The notes: generated by a model from the sequence alone, not told the origin. 64,000 bases of DNA from Diadema setosum (GCF_964275005.1 NC_092706.1:6056564-6120563); one strand, 5' to 3'; counted from the first letter of the stretch, positions 48,753 through 63,165 are shown. Made by a program: numbers and translations.

Positions 48753-51700
48753 GTCAGTTCTTTAGATGTTTGTGCCCTTCCTCCTCTTATCCCCCCCCCC
48801 CCCCACCTCCGTCTCTCTCTCATTCTTGCCCCCCCCCCACCCCGCCCTTTCTTCTCTAACTGACACTATCTTGGGTGTACTCTAATGAAGAAGGGGTGTT
48901 CAGTTTTTATGGCATGATTCAGGCCTTTCCAGTACATTGTCAGTTTTTGAATAAATAGAGTGCTTTGATAATACCTTTCTAATAGCGTGATCATTTCAAT
49001 CAAACCAAAAAGGACAATAGTGCTTACATTAAATAACCATATTTTTGGTGAAATGATTGCACTTCCAAATTTTGATATATTTGATCTTCACTATTTACAG
49101 GAGAGTCCACTTAATATGCATTTAATGATTATACTGGTGTCTTGTCTTGTAGATTATTAAAGTTTCATCTCTGTGCCTGTTGTTTTTATGAACAGGGTGG
49201 TTTTGGTATAAACTTGAAAAATGCTGTACTTTGGAGGTGGAATCATGGACATGTATTCAACTTTGGTCTGTGAATCAAGCACAGTCTATAAAAGGTTTCA
49301 CCTTCTTGAAGCTGAATTTTGAGGACTTGAAACTCAGTTGAGCCAAAGAGGAGCGGATTGTCATCACGTGCATCCTGGCGTTATCAACCGTATCGGTGTA
49401 AACACATCCACATGGTGATCTTTCGGGCAATTCTGGAAATGGAGGAAAACCGAATTACGGCATCTCCTTTGCCATTGATTGTATTAATACTTGAGTTGTG
49501 TCGCTGTGCATTTTTGGGGGAATTCTTTTTCCACTCCCTGTATGGAAGTGAAACAGCTTTAGCTTTTAACTACAGTTTTGATGAATGGCAGGTGGTTGTT
49601 AGCAGTTGTTAGATCCTAGCCAATCTAACCTAATATCATTTGCAGCTGGAGTAGACTGCATCCAGCAAGATGTATGCTGTACTCGCCCCTTTTCCCCCTG
49701 AACTTGCTGGAAAGACTGCTCCTGTCAGAAACGTTTAAAGCTGTATCGGTAACTGCTTTTTAATGTGCCTCTCATGTGCTGTCCCCAGGCGACAGCGAAG
49801 CAGCAAAACAAACAAACCACGTTTCTTCCTGTGTAAATGTCCTTTTCTTTTTTTTTCTTCATTCAAACAGGGCAGAAAAGAATTAAAAGTTCTAAGTACA
49901 ATAGCAAAGCATAGTAGGACTAATCATGAAATTATGAATGATTTGACTGTACTTGTGTGTCACAGTGTTTAACAAACCCCCTGTGTGCCACATTATTCTG
50001 AAACAGCAACTCTTGAGCGCTTTCGGCTTTGAAAAACAGAATTTTTTTCAAAGCCCAGTAATTTCTAAGAATTAATGCTAGAAATGCAACAAGTGCTGCA
50101 AAGTTCTAGAAAAGACTGTAATCTGTGATGTAACTTTTATTGAAAAAGCTTTGACTTTTATTGTTCTTGCAGATGGCCAGCATAAAAAAAAAACATACCC
50201 CCAAAACATATATTGCAAAATTGTATTCTTGGTTGTATTTGCACTGTGTACCTGTGCTGTTGAATAGGTCCAGGAGGCATGACCTTTTGAAGATACTACC
50301 TTGACAGAAAAATCAGAATTTACAGAATTGATCACAATTTTTGAAATTTAAATCAAATTTGTTGTGCAACTCGTTGGAGAAGATCAAAACCAGAACTAGA
50401 CTTGGAATTTGTCAACACTGACAAATTAGGTGATCCGATCTGTTCGTAAATCAACGATTTGAGTCTCCTGATCCCAATAGGCATGACCATACCGGTTTCA
50501 TCTGTGTTTAGTGGACATTGGCCGTGTGATGTTTGGATTCTCATTTAGAAAAGGGAGTCAGACCTGCCATCTATGGTACACAATTCCGTATACACTAACG
50601 AAGATACAGAATGAAGTTTATTTGACCTTTGACCCAACTTTGCACAGACAAGATGGCATCTGAGCAAAAAGTGGTTATTTTGTGAAATGATCCTTGTAAC
50701 ATGGTCTTTACGTGTGCAAAATATGGGAAAGATAGGACATGTCTTCACCAAGATACAGGATGATACATTTATGATCTTTGACCCTAATTTACATACCCAA
50801 GATGACGTCTGATCAAGTAGTTGCTATTTTATGAAATAATGTACGTGACATGAACTAAACATGTGCAAAATATGGGGGTGATAAGGCCTGTTTTTCTTGA
50901 GTTATTGTAAAGAAAGTTGCAGAAAGAAAGAAATATCTCAATACATCGAAGATAAGCTTTAATTTCAACCACGTTTTTTGACATGATACCGACATCGTAT
51001 GAAAAATGAAGGGCACATTTTCAATAGCCCAAAGTCTCAGCTACAACATATTAAAATCTGGGAGAAATTCACCGAAGCATAAGTGAGCTAGTGCTCGATA
51101 AAGACAATCATGTCATATTTCACATCTACAAAAATTCCCTCCCATAGAGATAACACGTCATAACGAAGATAAAGAAAGAAGTACATATGACCTTTGACCC
51201 CACTTTCCACAGCCAAGATGGCATCTGAGCAAAAAGTGGTTATTTTGTGAAATGATCCTTGTAACATGGTCTTTACGTGTGCAAAATATGGAAAAGATAG
51301 GACATGTATTCACCAAGATACAAGATGATACATTTATGACCTTTGATCCTAATTTACATACCCAAGATGACGTCTGATCAAGTAGTTGTTATTTTATGAA
51401 ATAATGTACGTGACATGAACTAAACATGTGCAAAATATGGTGGTGAAACAGTATGTTTTTCTTGAGTTATTGCAAAGAAAGTTGGAAAAAAGAAAGAAAT
51501 AAGAAAGTATATCGAAGATAGGCTTTGATTTCAACCAAGTTTTTGGACGTGATCTCGATACCGTATGAAAAAATGAAGGGCACACTTACGATAGCCCAAA
51601 GTCTCAGCTACAACATATTAAAATCTGGGAGAAATTCACCGAAGCATAAGTGAGCTAGTGCTCGAAAAAGATAGTCATGTCAATTTTCATTTCCAGAAAA

Positions 51701-54700
51701 ACTGCACTCCCATAGAGATAACACGTAAACTGGTCAAATTTGACAAGATTACTTTCAATCCAAATATTACGAGGTGATGCCGTCATCTAATCAAAATGTT
51801 GTTTATATATTAATGAAAGAGTATTTAGTAAGCTACAAGATACTGAAATCTGGGTGAAAATTGGCAAAGGATAAGTAAGATACGCTCGAGTGAACTTGAA
51901 ATTTGATGACGTCACTTTGAAAATTTACTCTTTTTACTTCATAAAGAAATTTGATATCTTTTAATCATTTTTCCAGCATTGCAAACCCATGAAATAACAT
52001 GTACAACTCATCAGCTTTCAGAATATGTAAAGAAAATTGGGGGTCACCGTCCATCCTGACGAGTAAAATCGGATTTAAAATTGGCGGTTTTTTGGCATTG
52101 TTGCACTGTATATTGCCATTGACGCGCGCGCGGAATTTCAACTTTGACGGGCCCGTATGACGTCATATTGAGTCGGATTGACTTGAAACTTGGTAGAAAT
52201 ATTCCTTGACATTTTAGGCAGCCGATAAGTGTAAAAAAACAGGAAATTTCTACTGCATATGAGCTGTGCGAGCGTATATGCGCGCGCGCGTACGCGTCCG
52301 TCCAATTTTTTCAATTTTTCAAAAAATGCTCTAAATGGTCTGAAACGTGTGCAAAAAAAATTTGAGCTGGATTTGAGCATACAAATATTTCAACGCGCGC
52401 GTACGCCTTAAGAGAAAGTATGAATTTTGAAAATATGAGTAAAATGCGCATAACTTGAAATGTATGCGACGTAAATTTCATTGAAAAATTCCATTCCAGT
52501 AATGAGATATGAATGAAAATGTGTTTTCATATAATGACGTCATGGTGACGTCATGGTCGACTGATCACAATGATACATTAGATTTGTCGTCTTTGGGACA
52601 TGATACATATATGGTATGAGTTTGAAATTGATACTCTGAGAACTTTTTGAGTAAGTAGATACACAACTTTTGTCCAGAAATAAGAAGAACCCAACAAAGA
52701 ATCCGTACAGATACAGAAGGTGATCCGAGAGGATACTCGGATCACCTAAATAAGCAACTCCTAGTGAATGAAATTAATTTTACTTAGTTCTATTGAATCG
52801 TCGAACATATTGCTCATGATGTGAAGTGCCTTGTATGTTGAAGCATCATAGCTGGGTGTGGCATTCATGTGTAATGAGGATATTTTCCTTTTGCTTGGAT
52901 GTCTTCCAGTGTGTCATAGAAGGTGAAGGTCTATAGTAGCATGATTTGTGTATGAACAGCACTTTTATCTCATTTATAGGATTGCAAACCCACTAGCCAG
53001 CTTGCCAGGGGCAGCTAAATCTTCCTGTAGGGCAAGCAGTATGAAAAGTCATAGGGTCCTCCCCCAAATGAACATTTAGGTGGGTGGGAGAAAGCATGTT
53101 ACATTTTACCGGTATGTAATGCCATGTTGTTAGTATGAACAGTTAGAAAAAACCTGAAAAACTAGTAGGCATATTGCCTTCTGCTGGTCGTAGCAAGGTA
53201 ACAGATGAAATGGCTTGTGAGTCAGCGGCTGGACCGTTAATCAGGTGTGACTGTGTCTTTTGAGATATATATGAGGATCCAAATTGGTTCTGTCATGAGT
53301 TGATATGAGCAGGTCGTCCCTTGTGGACCGGAGAAGTTCTCTGCCAAGTTTACATGCATTGTGTGTTGGGTTCACCACTGTGTGGACTGCAGAATTTCAG
53401 TCGTGATATTACCTATCATTAAATTTAAATGATGTTTAGACAGGTATGAACTGAAAAAGGGTGTATTGCTCAGAATGTGAGTTGCTTCCCCCCAACCCTC
53501 ATCCATGATCTCTGAGCATCTCTTTCACGAGTCGAACCTTGGCGTCAGATTTTATTGAGTGTCAAATCGAACCGCATCCAAGTCTTGCATTTGTTTGTTT
53601 GTTTGTTTCATTCCCACCTGGGAAGACGGCTTGATAGCCCATATTCAGCTGCAATAGCTGGTCTTCCATGGGGTCCAGTTGGGATGTTAGGTGGGACCAC
53701 TTGACTGGGTTAGACACCCTACATTCTGGTTTCATAATTTAACCAAGAAGATACTGAACTGTGACAATCATTTTTTTTTTTTTTAGTAATGATTTATAGT
53801 GCAGGTCTGTTTAATGACACTTCAGTTATAATCAAGTGAACCTGGATGAGGGTTGAGCAATCATTGGGTGAAGATCTAGAGACCAGGTCTTGTGCAAACT
53901 CTCATACTTTTGTATAGTGAGGAAGCTTTTCAAAGCAAACGAGAGAAGACTTTTTGCAACAATGCTTTGTGTTTGATGAAGGGGCATGTCCATGTTGACA
54001 TCTGCTCTGAGTGTGTCCATGCTAGTCTTGTCTCACAGACTCTCTTGCATCTCATGCACGTGGAGCGTTAACCTACTGAGGACCACCAGCTTTAAATGCT
54101 GTAGATGGTGTACACAAATGAGTCGCCAAGGGGTCTGAGAGAGTTAGATGGACCATGGTAAAAAACTCCTTGTGGATGCGCACAGATAATTTGGGAGTCC
54201 GTTCTAGGTTTAACGTCAAGTCGTGGGCAAACATGTGATAATGTCATGATTATAGGCACACGACTCATGATGGGTTGCATGTCATAGAGGCCAAGTTTGC
54301 TCATTTCATATTCAGTCACGCTGAGCGGAGGGTGAGCCTGCTCTATAGCGGCATAACACGAGTGTTCCAGATTGATCAGAAAGATCTTTATCATCTGATT
54401 GTCATACCCATCTTTTGTTGTCTGTTGGTTATTTCGTGCATACCCGTTACTCTCCAGACTTTACAATCGTGCCCTTTTCACCAGTGTAAAAGACTGCTAC
54501 TAATTATAGAAAGCACCCACTTATTAGAAAGTCACAAAACAGATACTGGTAGACCTGTGTGTGGTTGCTATTTTAAGAACTGAATTGTTCGGCGTGACAC
54601 CGCCCTTTTTTGTTGTCGTCGAGCGCTGAGAAGAATGAGGAAAAACACCAATGCTCTAAAATCACTCAGGTGAAAGTAAAACATGGGCGGTAACCTTCCT

Positions 54701-55448
54701 TGGTAGACATCCTGGCCATTCCTTGTGTGTGAGAATCACTGACAGGTGAATTCCCTTCACTGGGGAAATGGAAAAAGGGGAGAATTGAATGATAAAACCA
54801 CGTCTTCATGCATGTGTTTGAATCCACTGAAAAACTGGTGTGTCTGGTGTTTGTGGGGGAGGCAGACTTTCACTTTTATAGCTCTCTTTCATTAAGTATT
54901 TTCCTTCTTTTTCTCTCCTTTTTTTTTTACTTGTCTCAGAAATTCCATGAATTCACATAAAGAATAGGAACTTTTTCTTCTAAGGATTGGTATTTAAACC
55001 AATTCCTTGATATATTGTTATCTCTATTTATTTCTACATTAACACATTAACATGTAATATATATCATATCTTATATCTATGTTTATATACATCTGTATTC
55101 GTGTGTGTATGTATGTCTATTTCTCAAATTACTTAGATTGAAAGTGAAATTGGATGTTATTTGTGAGGAATCAAATGTTTGTATCATACTCAGTTTTAAT
55201 GATTATAGAGCCTCAATTCCCATATGTGGGTATGGCTTTTTGCAGGAGGCATTCTTGCAAACACATAGTTATCTTGCTTCAACAAACACATATACCACAG
55301 AGAAGGCACTATTCACTTGTCTCAAGGTGTGACTTCAACAGAAAAGCATGCAGGCTCTGTAGAGATGCCGTCCTCTCTTAAGTGATTACAATTCTCACTT
55401 ATATATAAAAAAAAATGAAATCTCTCTCTCTCCCTTATTTCTCTGTAG
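48753..55448 (+). other. Presumed intron(s) of the unidentified gene
   Basis: Contains the dispersed 2.35 kb element copy at 50395-52748. One candidate exon at 49646-49748 has fitting phases but little else. Otherwise AT-rich with no recognised features. Confidence 0.35.
50395..52748 (+). mobile_element. Full-length dispersed copy of the ~2.35 kb hairpin-ended element
   Basis: Starts ACTAGACTTGGAATTTGTCA, with an intact AATTTGTCA/TGACAAATT palindrome and TTAGGTGATCCGATC, and ends with the AGGTGATCCGAG/CTCGGATCACCTA hairpin. Sub-unit starts lie near 50620 and 51188, the same spacing as in the array at the left edge. It lies about 44 kb from that array, in the same orientation, inside a presumed intron. 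It defines the element ends, because both flanks are unique here. Confidence 0.85.
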
Positions 55449-55582
55449 AAAATCAACGAATTCATAAGTGTGGACAAGGCAGTCATCAACCTCTTTTTTG
55501 GGAGGGGCGTGCCAGACTACAACAAGATAAAAGCATCGCAGAATGAAGACACCAGGAGTAACATACACACCCCACCAGACAA
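55449..55582 (+). CDS. Probable coding exon of the unidentified plus-strand gene
   Basis: Acceptor TTTCTCTGTAG preceded by a CT-rich tract; donor ACAA|GTAAGT, a consensus match. Encodes KINEFISVDKAVINLFFGRG, then VPDYNKIKASQNEDTRSNIH and TPPD, starting in phase 0 and ending in phase 2. The other two frames contain stops. DKAVINLFF echoes DRAVINPMF near the end of the exon at 33056, which may be a repeated motif in the protein. The next exon would be beyond 55.6 kb; none was found with confidence, so the gene probably leaves the window. Confidence 0.6.
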
Positions 55583-56103
55583 GTAAGTCCTTCCATTCAA
55601 CTTTTGAAGAGGGATTTTTTTTTTTTTTTTTTTTTTTGAATATAAAGACCTTTCCACATCAACAGGAGAACTTGGCATGAGTTTGGATTCAACTTCCATG
55701 TCCACTGGGCAAGACAATTGTGAATATTTGTAAAGCAAGCAACCGTAGGACCAATAGTTCTTTTAAGATCCGTCTTAAGAACAAGGGAATGATGCTTTAA
55801 ACTTTGTCACCTATTAAAGTTACTGCCACTCTGCTGTCAAGGGACTTGAACCAGGGACTTCAAGATTGAGCGCCTCTGGTTCTCAAGGGGCCGTTTCCAA
55901 AGTATGATTTTAATTTGAGTAAAATTCCTGCAGGTCTTTTGCCATTTGTTGTCTGGATTATTCACGTATTTGTCCTTTTATTGGGCGGGGGGATTCTTGG
56001 TCTAGTTACCCTCCCCACCTTGGCACACACAAGGAAGAAGGATACGTGGTCATTGTTGTTGATGATGACCACAGAGCAGAGACATGCTGTGCTTGGGCAC
56101 TAC

Positions 56104-56356
56104 TTAAAGGACAAGTTCACCTTCATTAACCTTTTAAGGATTGAGAGAATGTAGCAATATTAGTAGAACATATTATTGAAAGTTTGAGGAAAATCGGACA
56201 ATCCGTTCAAAAGTTATGAATTTTTGAAGTTTTTGTGCAGTCACTGCTGGATGAGAAGACTACTGCAGTGTATGATGTCACTTTCACTGATGTGTTCTAT
56301 TAATATTGCTGCATTCTCTCAATCCTTATGTTAATGAAGGTGAACTTGTCCTTTAA
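56104..56356. mobile_element. 253-bp TTAA-flanked MITE
   Basis: Ends TTAAAGGACAAGTTCACCTT and AAGGTGAACTTGTCCTTTAA are perfect inverted repeats, with inversion continuing inward (CATTAAC / GTTAATG). TTAA at both borders indicates a piggyBac-type mechanism. Confidence 0.9.
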
Positions 56357-59300
56357 TACCAAACCTGGTATCAGAGCAGAGCCCAAGGATTTTTTTTTTT
56401 TTTTGCTTTCTCTGCAGGAGTTTCTACTGATGTAAACATCGAATCAAATAGCTCATTCTTTTTTCTTTTCTTTTTGCAAACTCTGTTTTTGCCATAGTAA
56501 ATGGTCCCCGTGGAATAGCAAAACAAAACAGAAAACATGGTGGTGAAAGTAGATGGGATTTGCACTGCTGTTATATTTTAAAAAACCATGTATCTTTAGT
56601 ATTGACGATGACATGTGGACCTTTCAGCACTGAGGCATCTATTGTGGCCTAGATAATGACATTGCCTTTCAGAAAAGATGAATGTGCTCCCCCTCCCCCA
56701 AAATGAAAAAAAGAAAGAAAAGAAAAGTATGGAGAAAAAAACAGCAACAAACAAACCAGGATGTCATTGTTAGTTGATGATACTAGCTGCAAATCCAAGC
56801 TGATTCTTCACATTTTCTGCTTGATTTAAGTTACAGCTCGAGCAATCTAATGCAAGTCTTTACCCGCGAGAAGTCCCCGCGACCAGAAATCGGCTCGTTT
56901 TACGGCACACCGAGGTATTCCTCGCTGCCTGCCGCAAGTCTCCGAGTAACAATTACCCGCGGCCGCAGGAGGAAATTACTCTGAATTAGTCAGGATTTCG
57001 ATTGACGAAATATCCTGAGGGAGAATGGTCGCATTCCCCTCCCCCTCCTAATCCGGCATCACACACCAACATCTCCAAGACAACAACATTAGATGCGAAA
57101 TCCATAATTTTCACCCATCCTAACCTTCCAATTAAGATGATTTCCTTCCCTTGGACCTGATGGAAGATGGAAACATTTAAGAACTTGTCAAATCATAACA
57201 ATGACAGCAGCAAAAAAAAAAAAAAAAAAGAAAAAAGGAGAGAAAGAAAATTGAGTATCAGTCATCATAATAATTGGTTGTTCAACTATGATAAGCAGTT
57301 CGTTGAACTGTGATGATTATGGAGTTAGTGCGTGTGTGTGTGCCTGTGTTCAACACACAAACTTAAGACAATAATGGGATGTGTGTTTTGTATGCATAAT
57401 GAAAACACACAACATCTTTTAAAACCATTTTCAAATACTTGTTTTTCTATGTGTGGCAGTTTATCAATTTTTAAAGCTATTTGTTTTCAACTTACCTTTT
57501 ACCAACCTCAAAGAAATATCATTAACTTTTTTGTTTGTTGATTTTTTGGAAACGGGGTTTTATTCAGATTAAATGATTTTGCAGTAGGTGTGCTCATTAT
57601 AGTTTCTGCTACTAGGCAATATATTTTCCAAATTCCTTTTTTTTTTTTTTCCTCTATGATCTTGTATTTGATATTTACTTTTCACATATTTTTTTTTTTC
57701 ATTTGCAATGGCAAATGACTAAGTTTCAAAATGCATCATACAATTTAGAGCTGTGTCAATTACTGTAGCAATTGTGCCGTCAAGCAAGTAATCTGGGTCC
57801 TTTATTGCCTAGATCGCCAATAAAGCTGTCATGTTTGATGAACAGTGGGACATTTGGCAGCTTACACACCTTCTTTTCTTTCCAGGGTGAGGCTGATGAA
57901 TCTTGTTGCCTCCCGGCTGCAGTAAATGTGTTTTATTGGTGAATTCCCTCATTTCTTTTTCCTCCGTGTGTGTCACGAATAGTGACCCAGAAAGACAAGG
58001 GGTTTTTTGATATCAAAGGTATCCCCCTTTCTGTTGTTGCTTTTTACGATGCCCCGCGCGCAGTGATAAAAATGCGTCGGAGTCCCCGAGTTAATGGAAT
58101 ACTTGTTTATTTGCGGTGGAGGTACTTCTGTTGAGGGACTCTATCGGTAGCAGTGGGCGTAACTGGGAGGTGACAGGAAAGAGTTTGGTGGGGCTCTCGG
58201 CGGGCGGCTGTGCTGAGTGATATTGTCATTCTGACAGTTTTCTTGGGACACACATGCCCCTCGTCCACGAGAAGCCCCGCTGTCCGGCCAGGAACCCAGA
58301 AGTACGGAGAGGAAGTGAAGGAATGAAAAGCGATCCCTCCCGCTCGCACTCCGGAAAAGTATGTGAATGATTGACTATTGACCCCTTGTGGCTCATCCTA
58401 GGTGACTAGGAGAAAGAGTCAGTGGAGGATTTTAGCTTGGGGTATTGGGTCACACAAAAGACAAAAAGTAGATGAAGGGTCTGTTGATAAGTTGTTGTTT
58501 TTTTTGTGGTAAATGTCTATCAAGGATAAACAGAGACTAGTCAAAGAATTGTAAAGATACTGGATAACCTGAGCTTGAGCTGCAGGGGACTTTAAGATTT
58601 TTTTGTTTTTTTGTTATTACTTTCAACTTATACACTTCACTTAAAGTTGTATGTAGAATCTGTGTTTTTTTTGTTTTTGTTTTTGTTTTTGTCTGTTTAT
58701 AACACAGATTCGGAAGAAAGTTTTGCCCATTTATAATACACATGAACACATCCAAGTTCTGCTATGGAGAGTATATATGTCAACGTGAGGATAGATATGC
58801 TTCAATGGTCTGAGTTTAGTTCATCTGCACAGTCTAGAATGTTGAAACAAAATTTGATAGAAAAGCTGCAAAATGCAACCAGTCTTGTTTATCAGTTAGT
58901 GAAATCTGCGCACGTTGGATGTTGTTCAGACTTTGCAAATCTTATCCGGACTGATCATACTACAAAAGGGAACCAACAGGAAGTGAACACCCAAATTTGA
59001 CCCCAGCGTGACACCGGGAGTGTCCTATTTCTGGCACATGATTTCAAATAAGCAAGTCGCTGCGTTGCTGCCAATGCCTGTGTGCGGGTTTTTATGTGGG
59101 TGTGACTGTAAAGAGAGCCTTCCGCTACCAGACGGTGGCATAGCACTTTTTGGGTGGGTCCTCACAAATATCAAAGAGTTCTAGCCTTTCTGCAAGAGTC
59201 TAATTTACGACAGTGTTTAATGCACGGCAATAGATTAGCTGTATGCTGTTGTGCAGACATAAAACAGCCTCGTAAAGGATATTCGTAATCAGCGTTCTTC

Positions 59301-60378
59301 TCATCTAAGACTTGACAAAAGTGCAAACAGGATTGGAGGTCAGATCCGAGGACTGTGAGGTATTAAAGTAAGATTGTTGTTCACGAGGAAGATGACGAAA
59401 AAGAGCAAAGGGGCAAGCAACAAACAACAACAGACATCTGACCAAGATTGCGACGTGAACCGTATTTGTGAGGACAGATGCGCAAAGTGCTGCTGAGCCG
59501 GGGCGATATCCCTTTAATCTAATATAGCCCATCACACCCAGGCGGCGCTTCATGGCCCATGAAGGAATGAGTGTAGGGGGACGAGTGTGCTTGCCGCCAC
59601 CGGACTTCTGGTGGTTTGGGGCAAACAAGAGTCCAGCGTTCATTTCCCTTAGGTCATAGAGAGAGAGAAACGTCCGTTTGTGACGTCCCTGTTGGCAAAG
59701 AGGGAATACACAGATTTAACCGTTGATCTCCTATTGCAAAATTTTTGTCAGTATGCCATGGCAGTAGTGTCATAGACATATTTACAAGCACTTCAAGTGC
59801 TCCTAAAGGGCATCGCTGACAACTAGGATGTTTGCACGATGCTTGTCTTCAGGACATACACTGTTTTAGCGCTAATGCTTACAAATGAGGTGGTTTCAAG
59901 CAGAGAAGTGTATCCTGTATGGTAGTTGATCATAGAGTGGTAAAATTTCTTCATTGAAAAGAGAAAATATCCGCAAAAACTATACAAATAAATTTGTCAA
60001 TGAACAAGCCAATTTGAATGCACATCAGATTTACTTTCAGCTTGTTGAATCCCTTCCTTTTTTTTTTCATTTATCATCAAACATTTCTGGCCCTCTTTTT
60101 TTTTTTTTAGTATTTTTTATAAGTGTTGATGAATGAAAGGAAAGTGTTACTATTACCAATAGATTTTTCCCAGAATTTGTTTCTTTTTCAAAAGTGTACT
60201 GTCAGAATGGTTTGTAGGGATTGCCAACATGTGAATGTACTAAACATGATGCTGTGAGCTATGTAGGCTTTTAAAAACATCCACTACACAAAAACAGGAA
60301 ATGTATTTAGCTTCAAGAGGGCACTATAGTCATGTGATGGGGTCAAATTCTTTGGATGGATACTTTTACATACATGTT

Positions 60379-60589
60379 TACTGTAAAACATGATATATTC
60401 GCGGCATGAAATTTTCGCGAATTGGAGACGAAAGCCTTTTTCGTGGCATGAAATTTTCGCGAATTGCCACTGGCGTTCAATGCATGTAGTGTAGACAAAA
60501 ACTTTCGCGTGCATTTTAATTTCGCGAATTTTGGCGCTCGCGAAATTCGCGAAATTAAAATGCACGCAAAAATTCCTCGTTTCACAGTA
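60379..60589 (-). mobile_element. CpG-rich foldback MITE, copy 2 (reverse orientation)
   Basis: Reverse complement of the family at 31078-31285: it ends CTCGTTTCACAGTA, contains the same GCATTTTAATTTCGCGAATT palindrome, and has AAATTTTCGCGAATT words near the left end. Confidence 0.85.
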
Positions 60590-62806
60590 CTCTGAAGGAG
60601 TGACAGTGTTGCATTCACACACCTATCACCCTTTAAATAATCCTTGTACCTTTGAACGTTTGATGTTTTGTTTTGTTTTTAGACTGTAGAGAATTGATTT
60701 CAATTTGCCAGGCTTTGATGTTTTAAAATTATTTGTTGATGATGGATTGTTGATGAAACAAGTTTGTCAACTCCTTACTCTATTTCATGTGATATCTGTT
60801 GGGTGTGAAAAAGAAGGAAATAGGGGTATATGAAGTGTTGATGCCTTTAGCTCGTGTAGCATTAGGCTCAATCATAAGTTGGCGGGGGGTAAATGTGTGA
60901 TGTGAAACTGCAGATTCTTCGTAAAACTTCAGGACGGGGATTATGTCATTATCGGAGCTGTCATATAGAGGGTAGAATAATTGGCACACACCCATTTTTT
61001 CAATGTGACAACAGATTATTTGCCCGATTACCAAATCCAACGCAAGCTCGCTTGTGAAAAAAAAAAGAAGCTTTCGTGTATACTTCAATTTGTGCCTTCA
61101 TCACCTCTGTTCAATGCTTTTGAACCTTAAAATGGTGATACATTGTACATATGATTGTAGCGTCATTAGTAATATCATCTGCATTCTTTTTTTTTTATAA
61201 CCATCACAAAATTACCATTAAATGCTGCTGCCCATTCATGGCTTATTTTCCTCTATTATTTTCATTTTTGTCATCATTTTCATCATCATTATGATTGTGG
61301 GTTATTTCAAAGTTATTGAATACATACACATGTACATGTATACTGAATATGAGCTCATATTCTATTTCTAGTTTGCTGTTCAATAGGAAGTATCACTAGG
61401 CTTCACATTTACTGCAAATACTACAGGGCTGGTCAATTGTGTCTTACCCTACATTACATGTAACGGCCCCCCAAAAAAGAGTCAAACCCTGTCATAATTT
61501 TAGTCCAAAGTGCCCCATAATGAACCCCTATTAAAGGAAATGATGGCCATTTTTGTCTCAAGATTGTCACACAGATGAAACAGGTACATGTACAACTTGT
61601 ACAACCAATGTTTCGTGCCGGTATGTTGTACAAGTATACACATTTAATCCCTCGAATGTATCACACGTTCTTGCGCGGTTTATAGCAGGCCAGGTGAACT
61701 TGGATGGGTCCCAGCTGTGCTCTAAATCTGATATTGTACAACGTAACCAAAGTTTGCCGCATCATTAGGGAGCACTGGATGTCAAAGTAAATCATGCGAT
61801 TAGCCACTAATTGATCGCTTCCAATAGGGCCCGCCGGTGCAGGCTATACCGGTGGTGAGACGACGTTTACCCGGTGTATTTGTGACTCGCGTGTCGGCGA
61901 GGCTTTACTCGGAGTGCCGGGGAGGGGAGGGGGAAAGGCAAAGGTAAGTATAAAGGAAAAGACAAACCACATTTATAGAAGTCAAGGGCAAGAATAGTTC
62001 ATTTCTGGCAAAGAAAAAAAAAACCCTCACATGCATTTAATTAGCTGTGGGAGATTATTTCATGTGATATCATGCCCTTGTTTTGTTATAATCTAAGTAG
62101 GTGTATGGTTAAGGAGCTTCTGTATCTCTGAAGAAAGCGGTGATAGGAACCACAAGGTGGGGTATACTGTAGAGTTGGAACCTAAAAGGCTGGCTATGTT
62201 CAAGTGCATGCTTCTGGGGAGCATGGTCAACTTTTTCTTTTCATAAACAACAACAACAATAACAACAAAATGGTAAACTTTTGTATTTTTTGTCTGTGCC
62301 CATCCAAAGTCCTCAGTATGATCGCATAATCTAGATCATGGGCAATTACTGGTAATTTCTGCTCTCTCTCTGTCTATTATGTGCATATTCACACACACAC
62401 ATACACACATGCTTGCATCTATTGAGTTACAATGTTTAGTGAGTAAGGACATTCTCTGAAATCTTGATAACATGCTGTTTGTTTAATACATGTATAGTAC
62501 TGCAATCCATTTGGATGATAATTGCAGGTCTTAGCATCTCTGTTGATATCAAAATACAGAGATTTACATTCCCTTACTTAAGTATAATTCAAGAAAACTA
62601 GATGAACTTCAAAGTATTGAAAGTATTCCAAGTATTGAAATAGTAAAAGCATGTTATGAATGTATAGCAGAGCATTTCAAAATTATATATCTTATTGGGA
62701 GTTGTTACTGGAAAGTTATAGGTCACAATTGAAAGATAAATTCCAAAGCATGTATAAGGTTTTATATTCTTGTATAGAAACTAAACATACAGTTTGTAAT
62801 ATTTAA

Positions 62807-63165
62807 GTATGCCTGATACAGATTTGAACTATTAAAAAAAATAGGCAGTGAAAAGAAAATGATTATGTTGATGGTTTTTTTTTTTTAGTTGAGTTCAAAA
62901 GTGAAGACCCAATTATGAGATTGTTTAAGTATTGACCTTGAATATTTAGAAACAAGACTAGCTCACACGCAAGGGCAAAAAGCACCAAATAGCTTCATTA
63001 GATTAGGATCATGGTCTGAAATAAAATGTGATGCTTTTAAGAGATAAAAAGCCTAATTCTTGTTGTAGTAGGTGCTCCTGCACAACATTAGCAGACTGTA
63101 TTACTGTGGAGAGTGGAGACATGATGGTCGATGTTATGATGTTGATTAAATTGTGTTTCTTTGGG
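62807..63165 (+). repeat. Left copy of a ~350-bp direct duplication
   Basis: Similar to 63557-63900: GTATGCCTGATACAGATTTG versus GTATGCTTGATAACAGATTT, then GAAAATGATTATG, TTAGTTGAGTT, TTAGATTAGGATCATGGTCT and CACAACATTAGCAG in the same order, offset about 750 bases. Confidence 0.8.

Noticed and set aside
36480..57054. TAATCC (Otx/Gsc-type) sites in the long introns as evidence of enhancers
   Set aside because: A six-base word on two strands is expected about once per 2 kb, so the handful seen (38467, 38509, 42457, 42577, 45540, 57049) is not an excess.
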